Below, piece by piece: positions 17,768 to 24,986 of a stretch of 64,000 nucleotides of DNA. The notes beneath the pieces are model-generated. The model did not search any database. It was not told where the DNA came from and saw nothing but the letters and a program-made list of their open reading frames with translations. Location of the stretch: NCBI RefSeq assembly GCF_000429405.1, contig NZ_KE386898.1, positions 315,631 through 379,630 on the forward strand, read 5' to 3'. This DNA is from Algoriphagus marincola DSM 16067 (GTDB taxonomy: Bacteria; Bacteroidota; Bacteroidia; Cytophagales; Cyclobacteriaceae). The translations under genes and the position numbers were made by a program. The first letter of the stretch is position 1, and each line of letters opens with the position of its first letter.

Positions 17768-18183
17768 GCTTAAATTTTTTATTTATTAGTTTTGTTTAAG
17801 ATTTCAGAATGGTATCTCTAATCATTAGACCCTACATTATTTGCTTATTTAGCCAATACCTAGTAAGATATTTCTAATTTTCAGTAAATATTTACTGGGG
17901 AAAATAAGATACTTGCTACTTTGAATGATGCCATCTCAGTCGTCTTACCGACCTTTCATTAGCCATTTTCTTTCCCAGTGTTTTCAGAAATCCCCTGATT
18001 TTATTTCAGAGAGATCAGCTTGACAACAGCCCTCCGATTTTTCAAATTTCACCCATCGAGAAACTGAATCAAACTACTACGGGATCAGCTTGCCTTGATG
18101 TTTTCCAAGGTAGGCAGCATTATATTCACTGAAAGTCATGCTTTTCAGTGAATCAATTCACCAAAACACCTTACTTTTGGTGA
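17768..18183. other. Intergenic region between peptide gene and ATPase gene 2
   Basis: 416 bp between divergent genes. Contains the 16-bp palindrome at 17882-17897 and the inverted-repeat quartet at 18124-18185. The stretch 17900-18115 shows no gene, RNA or repeat that I can recognise. Confidence 0.6.
17882..17897. promoter_or_regulatory. Perfect 16-bp palindrome, candidate operator
   Basis: CAGTAAATATTTACTG is fully self-complementary. It lies about 115 bp upstream of the peptide gene and about 290 bp upstream of ATPase gene 2, the position of a possible repressor or activator site for the peptide gene. Confidence 0.5.
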
Positions 18184-18185
18184 AT
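18124..18185. repeat. Four-copy alternating inverted repeat before ATPase gene 2
   Basis: Pair 1: ATTCACTGAAA (18124-18134) and its exact complement (18143-18153). Pair 2: ATTCACCAAAA (18156-18166) and its exact complement (18175-18185). Both pairs have 11-bp perfect arms and 8-nt loops; the last copy overlaps the ATPase ATG. A TAnnTTTG-type box (TACTTTTG, 18172-18179) is embedded in the last pair. Confidence 0.88.
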
Positions 18186-19317
18186 GAATAAAAACACCAT
18201 CCGTAGAATACTTCATAAAAAGATTTCTGATAAGCTTTTCAAAGGCAAGACTATCGTCCTGATTGGAGCGCGGCAAGTCGGCAAAACGACACTGATTCGT
18301 GAGATATTGAAAGATCGGGAGTTTTTGTTTCTGGATGGGGATGATCCTTTGGTTAGACAGCAATTAACTAATCCCAATACCAAGCAAATCGAAAACCTGC
18401 TTGGCAATGCCAAAATTGTCTTTATTGACGAAGCTCAACGAATCGAAAATATTGGTATTACGGCCAAGATTATTCACGATCAATTCAAAGATGTACAATT
18501 GATTCTGAGTGGTTCTTCTGCCTTTGAGCTTCGAAACAATACCCATGAGCCCCTCACAGGCAGAAAGTTCGAATACTTTCTTTTCCCTATTTCCTATGAA
18601 GAATATGAGCAATCGGTAGGGTATTTGGATGCACTGCGGGATCTGGAAAATCGCTTGATTTATGGCTACTATCCGGATGTCATTAATCACCGTGGGGAAG
18701 AGCGCGATATTCTAAATGAAATCACGCAAAGCTATCTGTTTAAGGATATTCTTTCTTTTGCTTCCATCAAAAAGCCTGAGGTTTTGGAAAAAATCCTTCA
18801 AGCACTTGCCTTCCAAATAGGTTCTGAAGTCAGCTATAATGAATTGGCTCAGCTAACTGGAGTGGACAAAAACACGGTTTCGAGCTACATCAGACTATTG
18901 GAGCTCAGCTGCATCATTTTCCCACTTCATTCCTTCAGCAGAAATCTTCGAAATGAAATAAAGACGACCCGGAAAATCTATTTTTACGACAATGGAATCC
19001 GAAATGCCCTAATCCAGAACTTCAATCCTATTGAGTTCAGAAATGATATCGGTGCCTTGTGGGAAAATTTTTTGATCACCGAGCGAATGAAGCGAAATCA
19101 TTACCATTCGGCCTATGCAAATTCATTCTTTTGGCGAACAAAACAACAGCAAGAAATTGATTACTTGGAGGAAGCAGGTGGGCGGATTTCGGCCTTTGAA
19201 TTTAAATGGAACCCCAATGCCAAAGTCAAAAAGCCATCTGTATTTTTAGAAACCTACCCAGCTGACTTTCAAGTAATTTCCCAAGATAACTTTAGGAACT
19301 TTGTGGGGACGAAGTAA
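18184..19317 (+). CDS. AAA_14/DUF4143 ATPase
   Basis: 377 residues. Walker A GARQVGKTT (28-36), Walker B KIVFIDEAQ (77-85), sensor LILSGSSAFEL, then the conserved PLTGRKFEYFLFPISYEEY. A helix-turn-helix-like region follows (about 195-245: VSYNELAQLTGVDKNTVSSYIRLLE). The DUF4143 C-terminal domain shows the nuclease-like pattern EIDY (Glu324, Asp326) and FEFKW (Glu339, Lys341). These proteins are very common in Bacteroidota and other anaerobes but have no established function. The ATG overlaps the last inverted repeat, and a -7-like box at 18172-18179 would make the message nearly leaderless. Confidence 0.9.
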   Translation: MNKNTIRRILHKKISDKLFKGKTIVLIGARQVGKTTLIREILKDREFLFLDGDDPLVRQQLTNPNTKQIENLLGNAKIVFIDEAQRIENIGITAKIIHDQFKDVQLILSGSSAFELRNNTHEPLTGRKFEYFLFPISYEEYEQSVGYLDALRDLENRLIYGYYPDVINHRGEERDILNEITQSYLFKDILSFASIKKPEVLEKILQALAFQIGSEVSYNELAQLTGVDKNTVSSYIRLLELSCIIFPLHSFSRNLRNEIKTTRKIYFYDNGIRNALIQNFNPIEFRNDIGALWENFLITERMKRNHYHSAYANSFFWRTKQQQEIDYLEEAGGRISAFEFKWNPNAKVKKPSVFLETYPADFQVISQDNFRNFVGTK

Positions 19318-19662
19318 GAGTCAGGATAAATAATCAAATACTCTTCTCTCAAGTGAACCGTATCACTGAGCTTCAATAGGCTGCTTCCTTCCCCCGCGCG
19401 CAAACTCATATACCATTGGAAGAGCCACAGGAATCAAAAAACCAAAGGTCTGAATTAGATCTTGATCGGTGAAAAAACTTAAAGGCAGGATTTTTTGGGA
19501 AGGAAGGGAATCAAAGCTATTTAGCAATTTGATATGGCCAATGAAGAATGGCTCAGATTCTGTAATCCGTTCGGATTGATAAGAATCAGGACTCCAACTG
19601 AGATCAAACAAAAAAAGCTACCAAATTCGCTGGTAGCTTAATTTTTTCTTTTTGAAACTTTC
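19318..19662. other. Intergenic region without credible gene
   Basis: 345 bp between the ATPase gene and the DUF4252 gene (convergent). It holds the terminator at 19613-19641 and an imperfect hairpin at about 19552-19594 (GATTCT/AGAATC outer and AATCCG/CGGATT inner stems). The only ORF (19363-19611, minus) starts with TTG inside the terminator and has no recognisable features. Confidence 0.6.
19613..19641 (-). terminator. Intrinsic terminator of the ECF/DUF4252 operon
   Basis: Stem AAGCTACCA (19615-19623) / TGGTAGCTT (19631-19639); on the minus strand a T-run follows (A-run 19610-19616 on the plus strand). Confidence 0.85.
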
Positions 19663-20142
19663 CTACTTCCTGCCTTGCTTCATCGCTTCGGCTACGAGCT
19701 CCTGAGCAAAGGAACCTTTGAGTTCGACGACCATCAGATCTCCCGCATCGCCTCCGACGAGCACCACTAGGTCGGAGATCGTTTTATTGCCTTTGGAATA
19801 AATCCTGATTTCACCCTCATCGGCCATTTCCATCAGTAGTTCATAGCGTTCTTTCTCCAGTCCTTTTTTAAGGGCTTTGTATTCTGCACCGCTTCGATCG
19901 GCATTTTCCGGGAGCTTGAAGAAGTTGAGCTTCTCGATAGACTTGGCTACCGTAGCCATGTCATCTTCATCCAAATCAATTTTGAAGCCTTCGGCGAAAT
20001 TCATGAAGTTCCCTCCCAATTCCATGTGGAAGAAATCCTCTTCCCCTTTATACTTTTCATACAGTGCTTGGACAGATTTGCTTTGGGCCTGAACGGTAAA
20101 TACCATTCCAAATAATGCGATGGCTAAAATCAGCTTTTTCAT
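19663..20142 (-). CDS. DUF4252 secreted protein (copy 1)
   Basis: 159 residues with signal peptide MKKLILAIALFGMVFTVQAQ. The DUF4252 pattern is visible: KYKGEEDFFHMELGGNFMNFAEGF, ...MATVAKSIEKLNFFKL..., and a C-terminal GDLMVVELKGSF. Paralogous to the next gene upstream (176 aa). Known family context: secreted or lipid-anchored proteins encoded with ECF sigma/anti-sigma genes in Bacteroidota; biochemical function unknown. Last gene of the operon, 184 bp after its paralogue, followed by a terminator. Confidence 0.88.
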   Translation of the reverse strand: MKKLILAIALFGMVFTVQAQSKSVQALYEKYKGEEDFFHMELGGNFMNFAEGFKIDLDEDDMATVAKSIEKLNFFKLPENADRSGAEYKALKKGLEKERYELLMEMADEGEIRIYSKGNKTISDLVVLVGGDAGDLMVVELKGSFAQELVAEAMKQGRK

Positions 20143-20326
20143 AGTAATTTGTAATTATTGGTTTAGTTTTAATTGATGTCAGCTTTTCTGTTAGTAATCA
20201 AAGAGAATGGCCTACAAGGAGCCTAGAGTATCGGAATAAAGGGGCTTCGATCTTCATTCTTCCGACTTCCAGCCAAGAAAGCATAGAAAATAAGGCCGCT
20301 GACATGTTTCTGTATATTGATAAGTT

Positions 20327-20857
20327 TTATTTCTGTTTGTTTCCTTTTCCGTATTGATCCATGCCGGGGATATTGGTTTTGTCAGCCAGCATATTGAGCT
20401 CCTCGTAGGTGAAAGTTCCAAGAAGGGACATCAGGGTAAACTCACTTTTCTCACCGGATATCATCAGCAGCTCGCGGACCAGTCCGCCTTCCTCACGTAC
20501 GAGGAATTTCAGGCTGGAGCCTTTGTCTTGGACATCCATCAGTTCTTCGTATTTGTTTTTGGTCAGGGAACTGTAGGCTTCCTTGTACATAGTCATGCCG
20601 TCCACTTCATCGGAGGATAGGATCCGGATCCCGCGGACTTTTTGGATTAGCTCTCCCAGGTCTTGTGATTCGGCTTCCTCGGCGTTGTTTTTCAGAAAGC
20701 CTCCCGCCATCTGCATCATCTTAGGAGAGATATACACCCGGCTAAAGCGGTCGTCTTCCATGTAATTGGAAAAAAAGCGCTGGATCGCGTCATCCTGAGC
20801 CAGAGAAGTCAGGATACTTCCGAAGAAAAGGAGGGATAGAAGTATGATTCTGTTCAT
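20327..20857 (-). CDS. DUF4252 secreted protein (copy 2)
   Basis: 176 residues with signal peptide MNRIILLSLLFFGSILTSLAQ. Same domain as the downstream copy: NYMEDDRFSRVYISPKMMQMAGGFL, IRGIRILSSDE-like centre, KYEELMDVQDKGSSLKFLVREE, FTLMSLLGTFTYEELNML. Begins 3 bp after the membrane anti-sigma-like gene, so translation is probably coupled. Function unknown. Confidence 0.88.
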   Translation of the reverse strand: MNRIILLSLLFFGSILTSLAQDDAIQRFFSNYMEDDRFSRVYISPKMMQMAGGFLKNNAEEAESQDLGELIQKVRGIRILSSDEVDGMTMYKEAYSSLTKNKYEELMDVQDKGSSLKFLVREEGGLVRELLMISGEKSEFTLMSLLGTFTYEELNMLADKTNIPGMDQYGKGNKQK

Positions 20858-20860
20858 GAT

Positions 20861-21283
20861 TTATTTTTCTAGAGGTTTGAAGAGTTCATTGGTAGTATTG
20901 AGGTATTTGAGATCATTCATTTTTTGAAGCTGCTGCTGTCCTTCGGAATATTTCTCCTGGAAAAGAGACAAAGCGGCCATGACCTCATGATAGGCTTGTT
21001 CTTCTTGCTGTCTCTCATAGGCTTGCCAACCAAAGTATGTTCCGATCAGGATCAGAATAGAGGCGGCCCAACCCATCCAGGAGAGGTTTGCCAATTGGGT
21101 TCTTCTTGGTTTTTGAAGGTTGTGCGGTTCTTCTTTTGAAAAGTCCTCCAATTCAGCAAACCAAGCTTTCTCTGATTCAAATCCATCAGATTTTTTCAGG
21201 AGCTCTCGGAGTTCAGCTTCCTCCTCGAGGGTGCTTTCTCCAGCCCAGTAGCTATTCAGAAGTTTTTCTATTCGTTCCTTCAT
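20861..21283 (-). CDS. Single-pass membrane protein, probable anti-sigma factor
   Basis: 140 residues: an N-terminal cytosolic helical part (MKERIEKLLNSYWAGESTLEEEAELRELL, a typical start for Bacteroidota anti-sigma-like proteins), one membrane helix at about residues 70-87 (LSWMGWAASILILIGTYFGW) and a short periplasmic helical tail. The start overlaps the ECF sigma stop by 4 bp (ATGA), the usual sigma/anti-sigma coupling. Assignment as anti-sigma is by context and topology; no zinc-binding ZAS motif is seen. Confidence 0.75.
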   Translation of the reverse strand: MKERIEKLLNSYWAGESTLEEEAELRELLKKSDGFESEKAWFAELEDFSKEEPHNLQKPRRTQLANLSWMGWAASILILIGTYFGWQAYERQQEEQAYHEVMAALSLFQEKYSEGQQQLQKMNDLKYLNTTNELFKPLEK

Positions 21284-21768
21284 GGTTTTTTCACTTTTAG
21301 GTACTCTTCCCGGAGTTTTTTTCGGGCCCGGTGCAGGTTGACTTTTACTTGCTCAATCGAAATCTCCAGGTATTCGGCGATTTCCTCATAGGTCAGGCCC
21401 TCGCTTTCCCGCAACTGAAAGATCTGGCTCTGCTTCTCTGGAAGTTTGGCTACGAGCCGCATCAGATCAGAAAGCTGCTCATTTCCTTTTTCCAACTCTT
21501 TGGGCTCTTCCGATGGCTCAATTTCGCCTTCCAGCGAGATTATCCGTCCGTTTTTTCGAAAGTGCATCAAAGCTTCATTTTTCAAACTTCGGATCATCCA
21601 AGCCTTCAGGTTAGGATGCTTTTCCAATTCATCTTCCCGCTGAAAGGACTTTTCGAAGACATTTTGAAGGAGGTCTTCGGCCAGGGCCCGATCTTTCACC
21701 CAGAGGAATGCCATCCGAAATAGCGTTCCGCGCAAAGGCCAGATATGTCCTTCAAAAAATGAATTCAT
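21280..21768 (-). CDS. ECF-type RNA polymerase sigma factor
   Basis: 162 residues. Region 2 (LFRMAFLWVKDRALAEDLLQNVFEKSFQ, then HPNLKAWMIRSLKNEALMHFRK) and region 4 (LPEKQSQIFQLRESEGLTYEEIAEYLEISIEQVKVNLHRARKKLR) are both complete. Directs transcription of a small regulon, probably including its own operon with the membrane anti-sigma-like protein and the two DUF4252 proteins. First gene of that operon. Confidence 0.95.
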   Translation of the reverse strand: MNSFFEGHIWPLRGTLFRMAFLWVKDRALAEDLLQNVFEKSFQREDELEKHPNLKAWMIRSLKNEALMHFRKNGRIISLEGEIEPSEEPKELEKGNEQLSDLMRLVAKLPEKQSQIFQLRESEGLTYEEIAEYLEISIEQVKVNLHRARKKLREEYLKVKKP

Positions 21769-21852
21769 TTGTGTAGGTGATGCTTGAAGAATCTAAAGGT
21801 TACAATTTTTTGAAAATTTTTTTTTGGTTTGGGTAAAAGGTATTTCACCATT

Positions 21853-21901
21853 AGCGGAAGTCTCCCGACTTGTGCTGATATTGAGGCAGTCTTCAGACTG
21901 C
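21853..21901. repeat. 49-bp dyad repeat, copy A
   Basis: Contains two small dyads: AAGTC-TCCC-GACTT and GCAGTCT-TC-AGACTGC. Copy B at 22126 differs at a handful of positions, mostly in loops and the 5-nt linker. Confidence 0.85.
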
Positions 21902-22125
21902 AATGATTAATTCGTCTCCATCTTGCTGGCATCCAAATTCCATTACCAATCAAAGACTAAGGGCCAGGGCTGGTCTCTTTATATCTTTTTGCCCAGCATT
22001 TCGCTCATCATTCCTCTTTGCTCATACAGGCCTGCCTACCTCTGGTAGGGCTGATACATTTCGCACTTTCAGTGCTCTGTGTCTTACCATATCCCCGCTC
22101 TAGAGGCTAAGTTTCCTCAAGCTCT

Positions 22126-22174
22126 AGCGCAAGTCTCCTGACTTGTGCTGATACAAATGCAGTCTCCAGACTGC
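22126..22174. repeat. 49-bp dyad repeat, copy B
   Basis: Same orientation and length as copy A, 224 bp downstream of it; stems AAGTC/GACTT and GCAGTCT/AGACTGC are fully kept. Confidence 0.85.
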
Positions 22175-22461
22175 TTTCTTGGTGCGAGGTGTCCCGGTTT
22201 GCATAGCATCACTAGCTCTAGCAGGCAATAGCCTGTCGAAAATTAGGTATGACCGATTTATTTCCTTTTTCACCCTTATGAATTGATGGAAGTATATAAC
22301 CCGAAGCCTCCCCAACTGCATATTTCAATTGTTTAAGCAATCAATAATTTTAGATTCGTTTTAAATTAGAAATAAAAAATAGTATGCATGCAGACTATTT
22401 CTTACTTTGCATTCATGAATGAGATGGGTCAAATAGGTCTGAATACTCCGCGGAAGGGCAT

Positions 22462-22489
22462 AAAAAAAGCCCCGAATTTCTTCGAGGCT
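22462..22489 (-). terminator. Terminator of tRNA-Phe
   Basis: Stem AGCCCCGAA (22469-22477) / TTCGAGGCT (22481-22489, one mismatch) followed on the minus strand by seven T residues (22462-22468 as A). Confidence 0.85.
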
Positions 22490-22491
22490 CG

Positions 22492-22564
22492 TGGTGATGA
22501 GTGGACTCGAACCACCGACTCACGGATTTTCAGTCCGATGCTCTACCAGCTGAGCTACATCACC
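22492..22564 (-). tRNA. tRNA-Phe (anticodon GAA)
   Basis: A 73-nt cloverleaf on the minus strand: acceptor GGTGATG/CATCACC, D-arm GCTC/GAGC, anticodon stem TCGGA/TCCGT (with a G-T pair) with loop CTGAAAA giving anticodon GAA, TPsiC loop TTCGAGT with stem GGTGG/CCACT, discriminator A. The 3' CCA is not encoded. Confidence 0.96.
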
Positions 22565-22580
22565 TTCTGTTAAAGTGATG

Positions 22581-22610
22581 CAAAGGTAGGTATTTGTGTA
22601 TTTGATGCAA
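22581..22610 (-). promoter_or_regulatory. Promoter of tRNA-Phe (TTG - 19 nt - TACCTTTG)
   Basis: On the minus strand TTG (22608-22610) is followed after exactly 19 nt by TACCTTTG (22581-22588): a perfect Bacteroidota sigma-A promoter, with the tRNA 5' end 17 nt downstream. Confidence 0.8.
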
Positions 22611-22667
22611 ATCATTCTGTCAAAAAAATATTGAAAAGAATCTTCAACATTACTTAATCGTATCGAA

Positions 22668-24005
22668 ATGAGCTTTTTACCTCAAGTTGCTTTTTTGATC
22701 ATTTTGGCGGTAGCTGCCTTTATTATCACCAAAAGGGTGCGCTTTCTGAAGCGCAACATCTTTTTGGGAAAGGGAGAGACCCGAAATGATCAGCCTGAAG
22801 CCCGCTGGAAAATCATGCTTTTGGTCGCATTTGGCCAGCAGAAAATGTTCAAACGCCTGATTCCGGCTTTTCTCCACCTGTTGATCTATGTAGGTTTCAT
22901 CGTCATCAATCTGGAGGTGTTGGAGTTTATTTTGGATGGAATTCTCGGGACGCATCGGCTTTTTGCCCCCATCCTTGGATCGGCCTACACAGTAGCCATC
23001 AATATCTTTGAATTTCTAGCGGTGGCGGTATTGATCTCTTGTGTGGCTTTCCTCTGGAGAAGGAATGTCAGCAAGGTGCCTCGCTTTACCAAGCCCGAGA
23101 TGAAAGGTTGGCCTGCCTTGGACGGAAATTTGATTTTGGTCATCGAAATAGTTCTCATGTTGGCCATCCTCACTATGAATGCGACGGATCAAATCCTGGC
23201 CAATCGGGGAGATGAGCATTACATCGCTTTGGGAACCTTGTTCTTCAGTAGTTTGATTCAGCCGCTTTTTGAGGGCATGAGTACCGGGTCGTTGGTTTTC
23301 GTGGAGCGATTTGCCTGGTGGTTCCACATCGCGGGAATTTTAGCTTTCGCGGTTTATGTGACCTATTCCAAGCACTTGCATATTTTCTTAGCCTTCCCAA
23401 ATACCTGGTATTCTAATTTGAAGCCAAAAGGAGAGATGGCCAATATGCCGGAAGTTACCAATGAGGTCAATATGATGCTTGGGATTCCTACCGAAGGAAG
23501 CAATGAGCCACCTGCAGAAATCGGCCGCTTTGGTGCCAAAGATGTCAATGACCTCTCTTGGGTAAATGTAATGAATGCCTACTCCTGTACCGAATGTGGT
23601 CGCTGTACTGCAGAATGTCCGGCTAATCTAACTGGCAAGAAACTTTCTCCCCGAAAGATCATGATGGATGTACGCGATCGGGCGGATGAAGTCGGTAAAA
23701 GTATTGACGTCGGTGGACCTGGACTGGAGGATGGCAAATCACTGCTTGGTGACTACATCACCAAAGAGGAATTGAATGCCTGTACTTCCTGCAATGCCTG
23801 TGTGGAGGCTTGTCCGGTGAATATTGATCCGCTGAGCATTATTCTACAAATGCGCCGCTATGTGGCTATGGAAGAGTCTGGAACTCCTGCTCAGTGGAAT
23901 GCGATGTTCCAAAATATGGAGACCAGTTTCTCTCCTTGGAAATTCAGCCCGCAGGATCGATTTAATTGGGCTGATTCTGTAAAAAATGAGGAGGTTTCAG
24001 ATTGA
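22668..24005 (+). CDS. Membrane-bound Fe-S oxidoreductase (HdrE/HdrD-like fusion)
   Basis: 445 residues. The N-terminal half has about five membrane helices (NarI/HdrE-like cytochrome b-type region, e.g. AFLHLLIYVGFIVINLEVLEFIL); the C-terminal half has two 4Fe-4S motifs, CTECGRCTAECP and CTSCNACVEACP. Known relatives pass electrons between a membrane quinone pool and a cytosolic CCG-domain partner; the partner gene follows 112 bp downstream. Physiological donor and acceptor cannot be read from the sequence. Confidence 0.9.
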   Translation: MSFLPQVAFLIILAVAAFIITKRVRFLKRNIFLGKGETRNDQPEARWKIMLLVAFGQQKMFKRLIPAFLHLLIYVGFIVINLEVLEFILDGILGTHRLFAPILGSAYTVAINIFEFLAVAVLISCVAFLWRRNVSKVPRFTKPEMKGWPALDGNLILVIEIVLMLAILTMNATDQILANRGDEHYIALGTLFFSSLIQPLFEGMSTGSLVFVERFAWWFHIAGILAFAVYVTYSKHLHIFLAFPNTWYSNLKPKGEMANMPEVTNEVNMMLGIPTEGSNEPPAEIGRFGAKDVNDLSWVNVMNAYSCTECGRCTAECPANLTGKKLSPRKIMMDVRDRADEVGKSIDVGGPGLEDGKSLLGDYITKEELNACTSCNACVEACPVNIDPLSIILQMRRYVAMEESGTPAQWNAMFQNMETSFSPWKFSPQDRFNWADSVKNEEVSD

Positions 24006-24117
24006 AAAATTGAAAAATTGAAAATTTAGTAAACCTAAGTGATTGAATTGTCGAGATTAAGCATTGCTTCAAAGTTTTTCTCCTAAATCCAATATCAAAA
24101 ATCGTAAATCCGAAAAT

Positions 24118-24909
24118 ATGTCTACATATCAAGTTCCAACCATGGCCGAAATGGCCGCGAAAGGCGAAAGTCCGGAAGTTCTTTTTTGGGTCGGTTGTGC
24201 CGGTTCCTTTGATGACCGATACAAGGCTGTCACCCAAGCTTTTGTAAAAATCCTGAATAAAGTCGGGGTGTCTTTTGCGGTTTTGGGTCCAGAGGAAGCC
24301 TGTACCGGGGATCCGGCGCGAAGAGCAGGGAATGAGTTTTTGTTCCAAATGCAGGCGGTCGCCAATATCCAAGTGCTAAATGGCTATGAGGTGAAAAAAG
24401 TGGTCACTGCCTGTCCTCACTGCTTTAATACGATCAAAAATGAATACTTAGCTTTGGGTGGAAACTACGAAGTGATTCATCATTCGCAGTTTCTCCAGCA
24501 GCTGATCAACGAGGGCAAGGTTGCTCTGAAAGGAGGAGGGGAGTTTAAGGGAAAGAAAATCACTTTCCATGATTCCTGCTATCTCGGACGAGCCAATGAT
24601 GTGTATGAGGCTCCTCGGGAAGTCATCAAGGCGCTGGATGTGGAATTGGTCGAGATGAAGCGATGCCGAACTAAAGGTCTTTGCTGTGGGGCAGGAGGGG
24701 CGCAGATGTTTAAAGAGCCGGAGCCAGGAAAGAAAGATATCAATATTGAGCGGACAGAGGAGGCCTTAGCTACCGGAGCGAATGCCATTGCTGTGGGTTG
24801 CCCGTTTTGCCTCACCATGATGACCGATGGGGTCAAAAATAAAGAGCGCGAAAATGAGGTGCAGGTTTATGACCTGGCTGAAATGATCGCCAAAGACATG
24901 GGAATATAA
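24118..24909 (+). CDS. CCG-domain (HdrB/GlpC-type) Fe-S protein
   Basis: 263 residues from ATG 24118 (MSTYQVPTMAEM); a longer reading to 24064 is non-conserved filler. Two cysteine-rich CCG domains: WVGC (Cys27), ACTGD (Cys62), ACPHC (Cys99, Cys102), then HDSC (Cys154), LCCGAGGAQMF (Cys189, Cys190) and VGCPFC (Cys228, Cys231). Such domains bind non-cubane or 4Fe-4S clusters at the catalytic site of heterodisulfide-reductase-like enzymes. Partner of the preceding membrane Fe-S protein. Confidence 0.9.
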   Translation: MSTYQVPTMAEMAAKGESPEVLFWVGCAGSFDDRYKAVTQAFVKILNKVGVSFAVLGPEEACTGDPARRAGNEFLFQMQAVANIQVLNGYEVKKVVTACPHCFNTIKNEYLALGGNYEVIHHSQFLQQLINEGKVALKGGGEFKGKKITFHDSCYLGRANDVYEAPREVIKALDVELVEMKRCRTKGLCCGAGGAQMFKEPEPGKKDINIERTEEALATGANAIAVGCPFCLTMMTDGVKNKERENEVQVYDLAEMIAKDMGI

Positions 24910-24986
24910 GTCTGATAAAGATTGAATCAATTCGACCCTTTTTGCCGTTAGGTAGAAAGGGTTTTTCTTTGTCAAAAAATCAATTC

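Larger units (their letters stand above)
21769..22491. other. Repeat-bearing intergenic region
   Basis: 723 bp between the ECF operon and tRNA-Phe. Contains the two 49-bp repeats (21853-21901, 22126-22174), a CAGGC-AATA-GCCTG hairpin (22222-22235) and the tRNA terminator at 22462-22489. Short ORFs here (21765-22321, 22388) show no codon bias or motif and were not accepted. Confidence 0.7.

Noticed and set aside
19363-19611. 82-codon minus-strand ORF
   Set aside because: Starts with TTG inside a terminator stem, no motif, no signal, composition like non-coding DNA.
21903-22321. Small ORFs between the 49-bp repeats
   Set aside because: They overlap the repeats, lack consistent codon use and match nothing recognisable; a decayed gene cannot be excluded but is not supported.
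24002-24030. Tandem ATTGAAAA-like repeats between the Fe-S genes
   Set aside because: Low-complexity AT-rich spacer of a kind common in such genomes; no sign of function.
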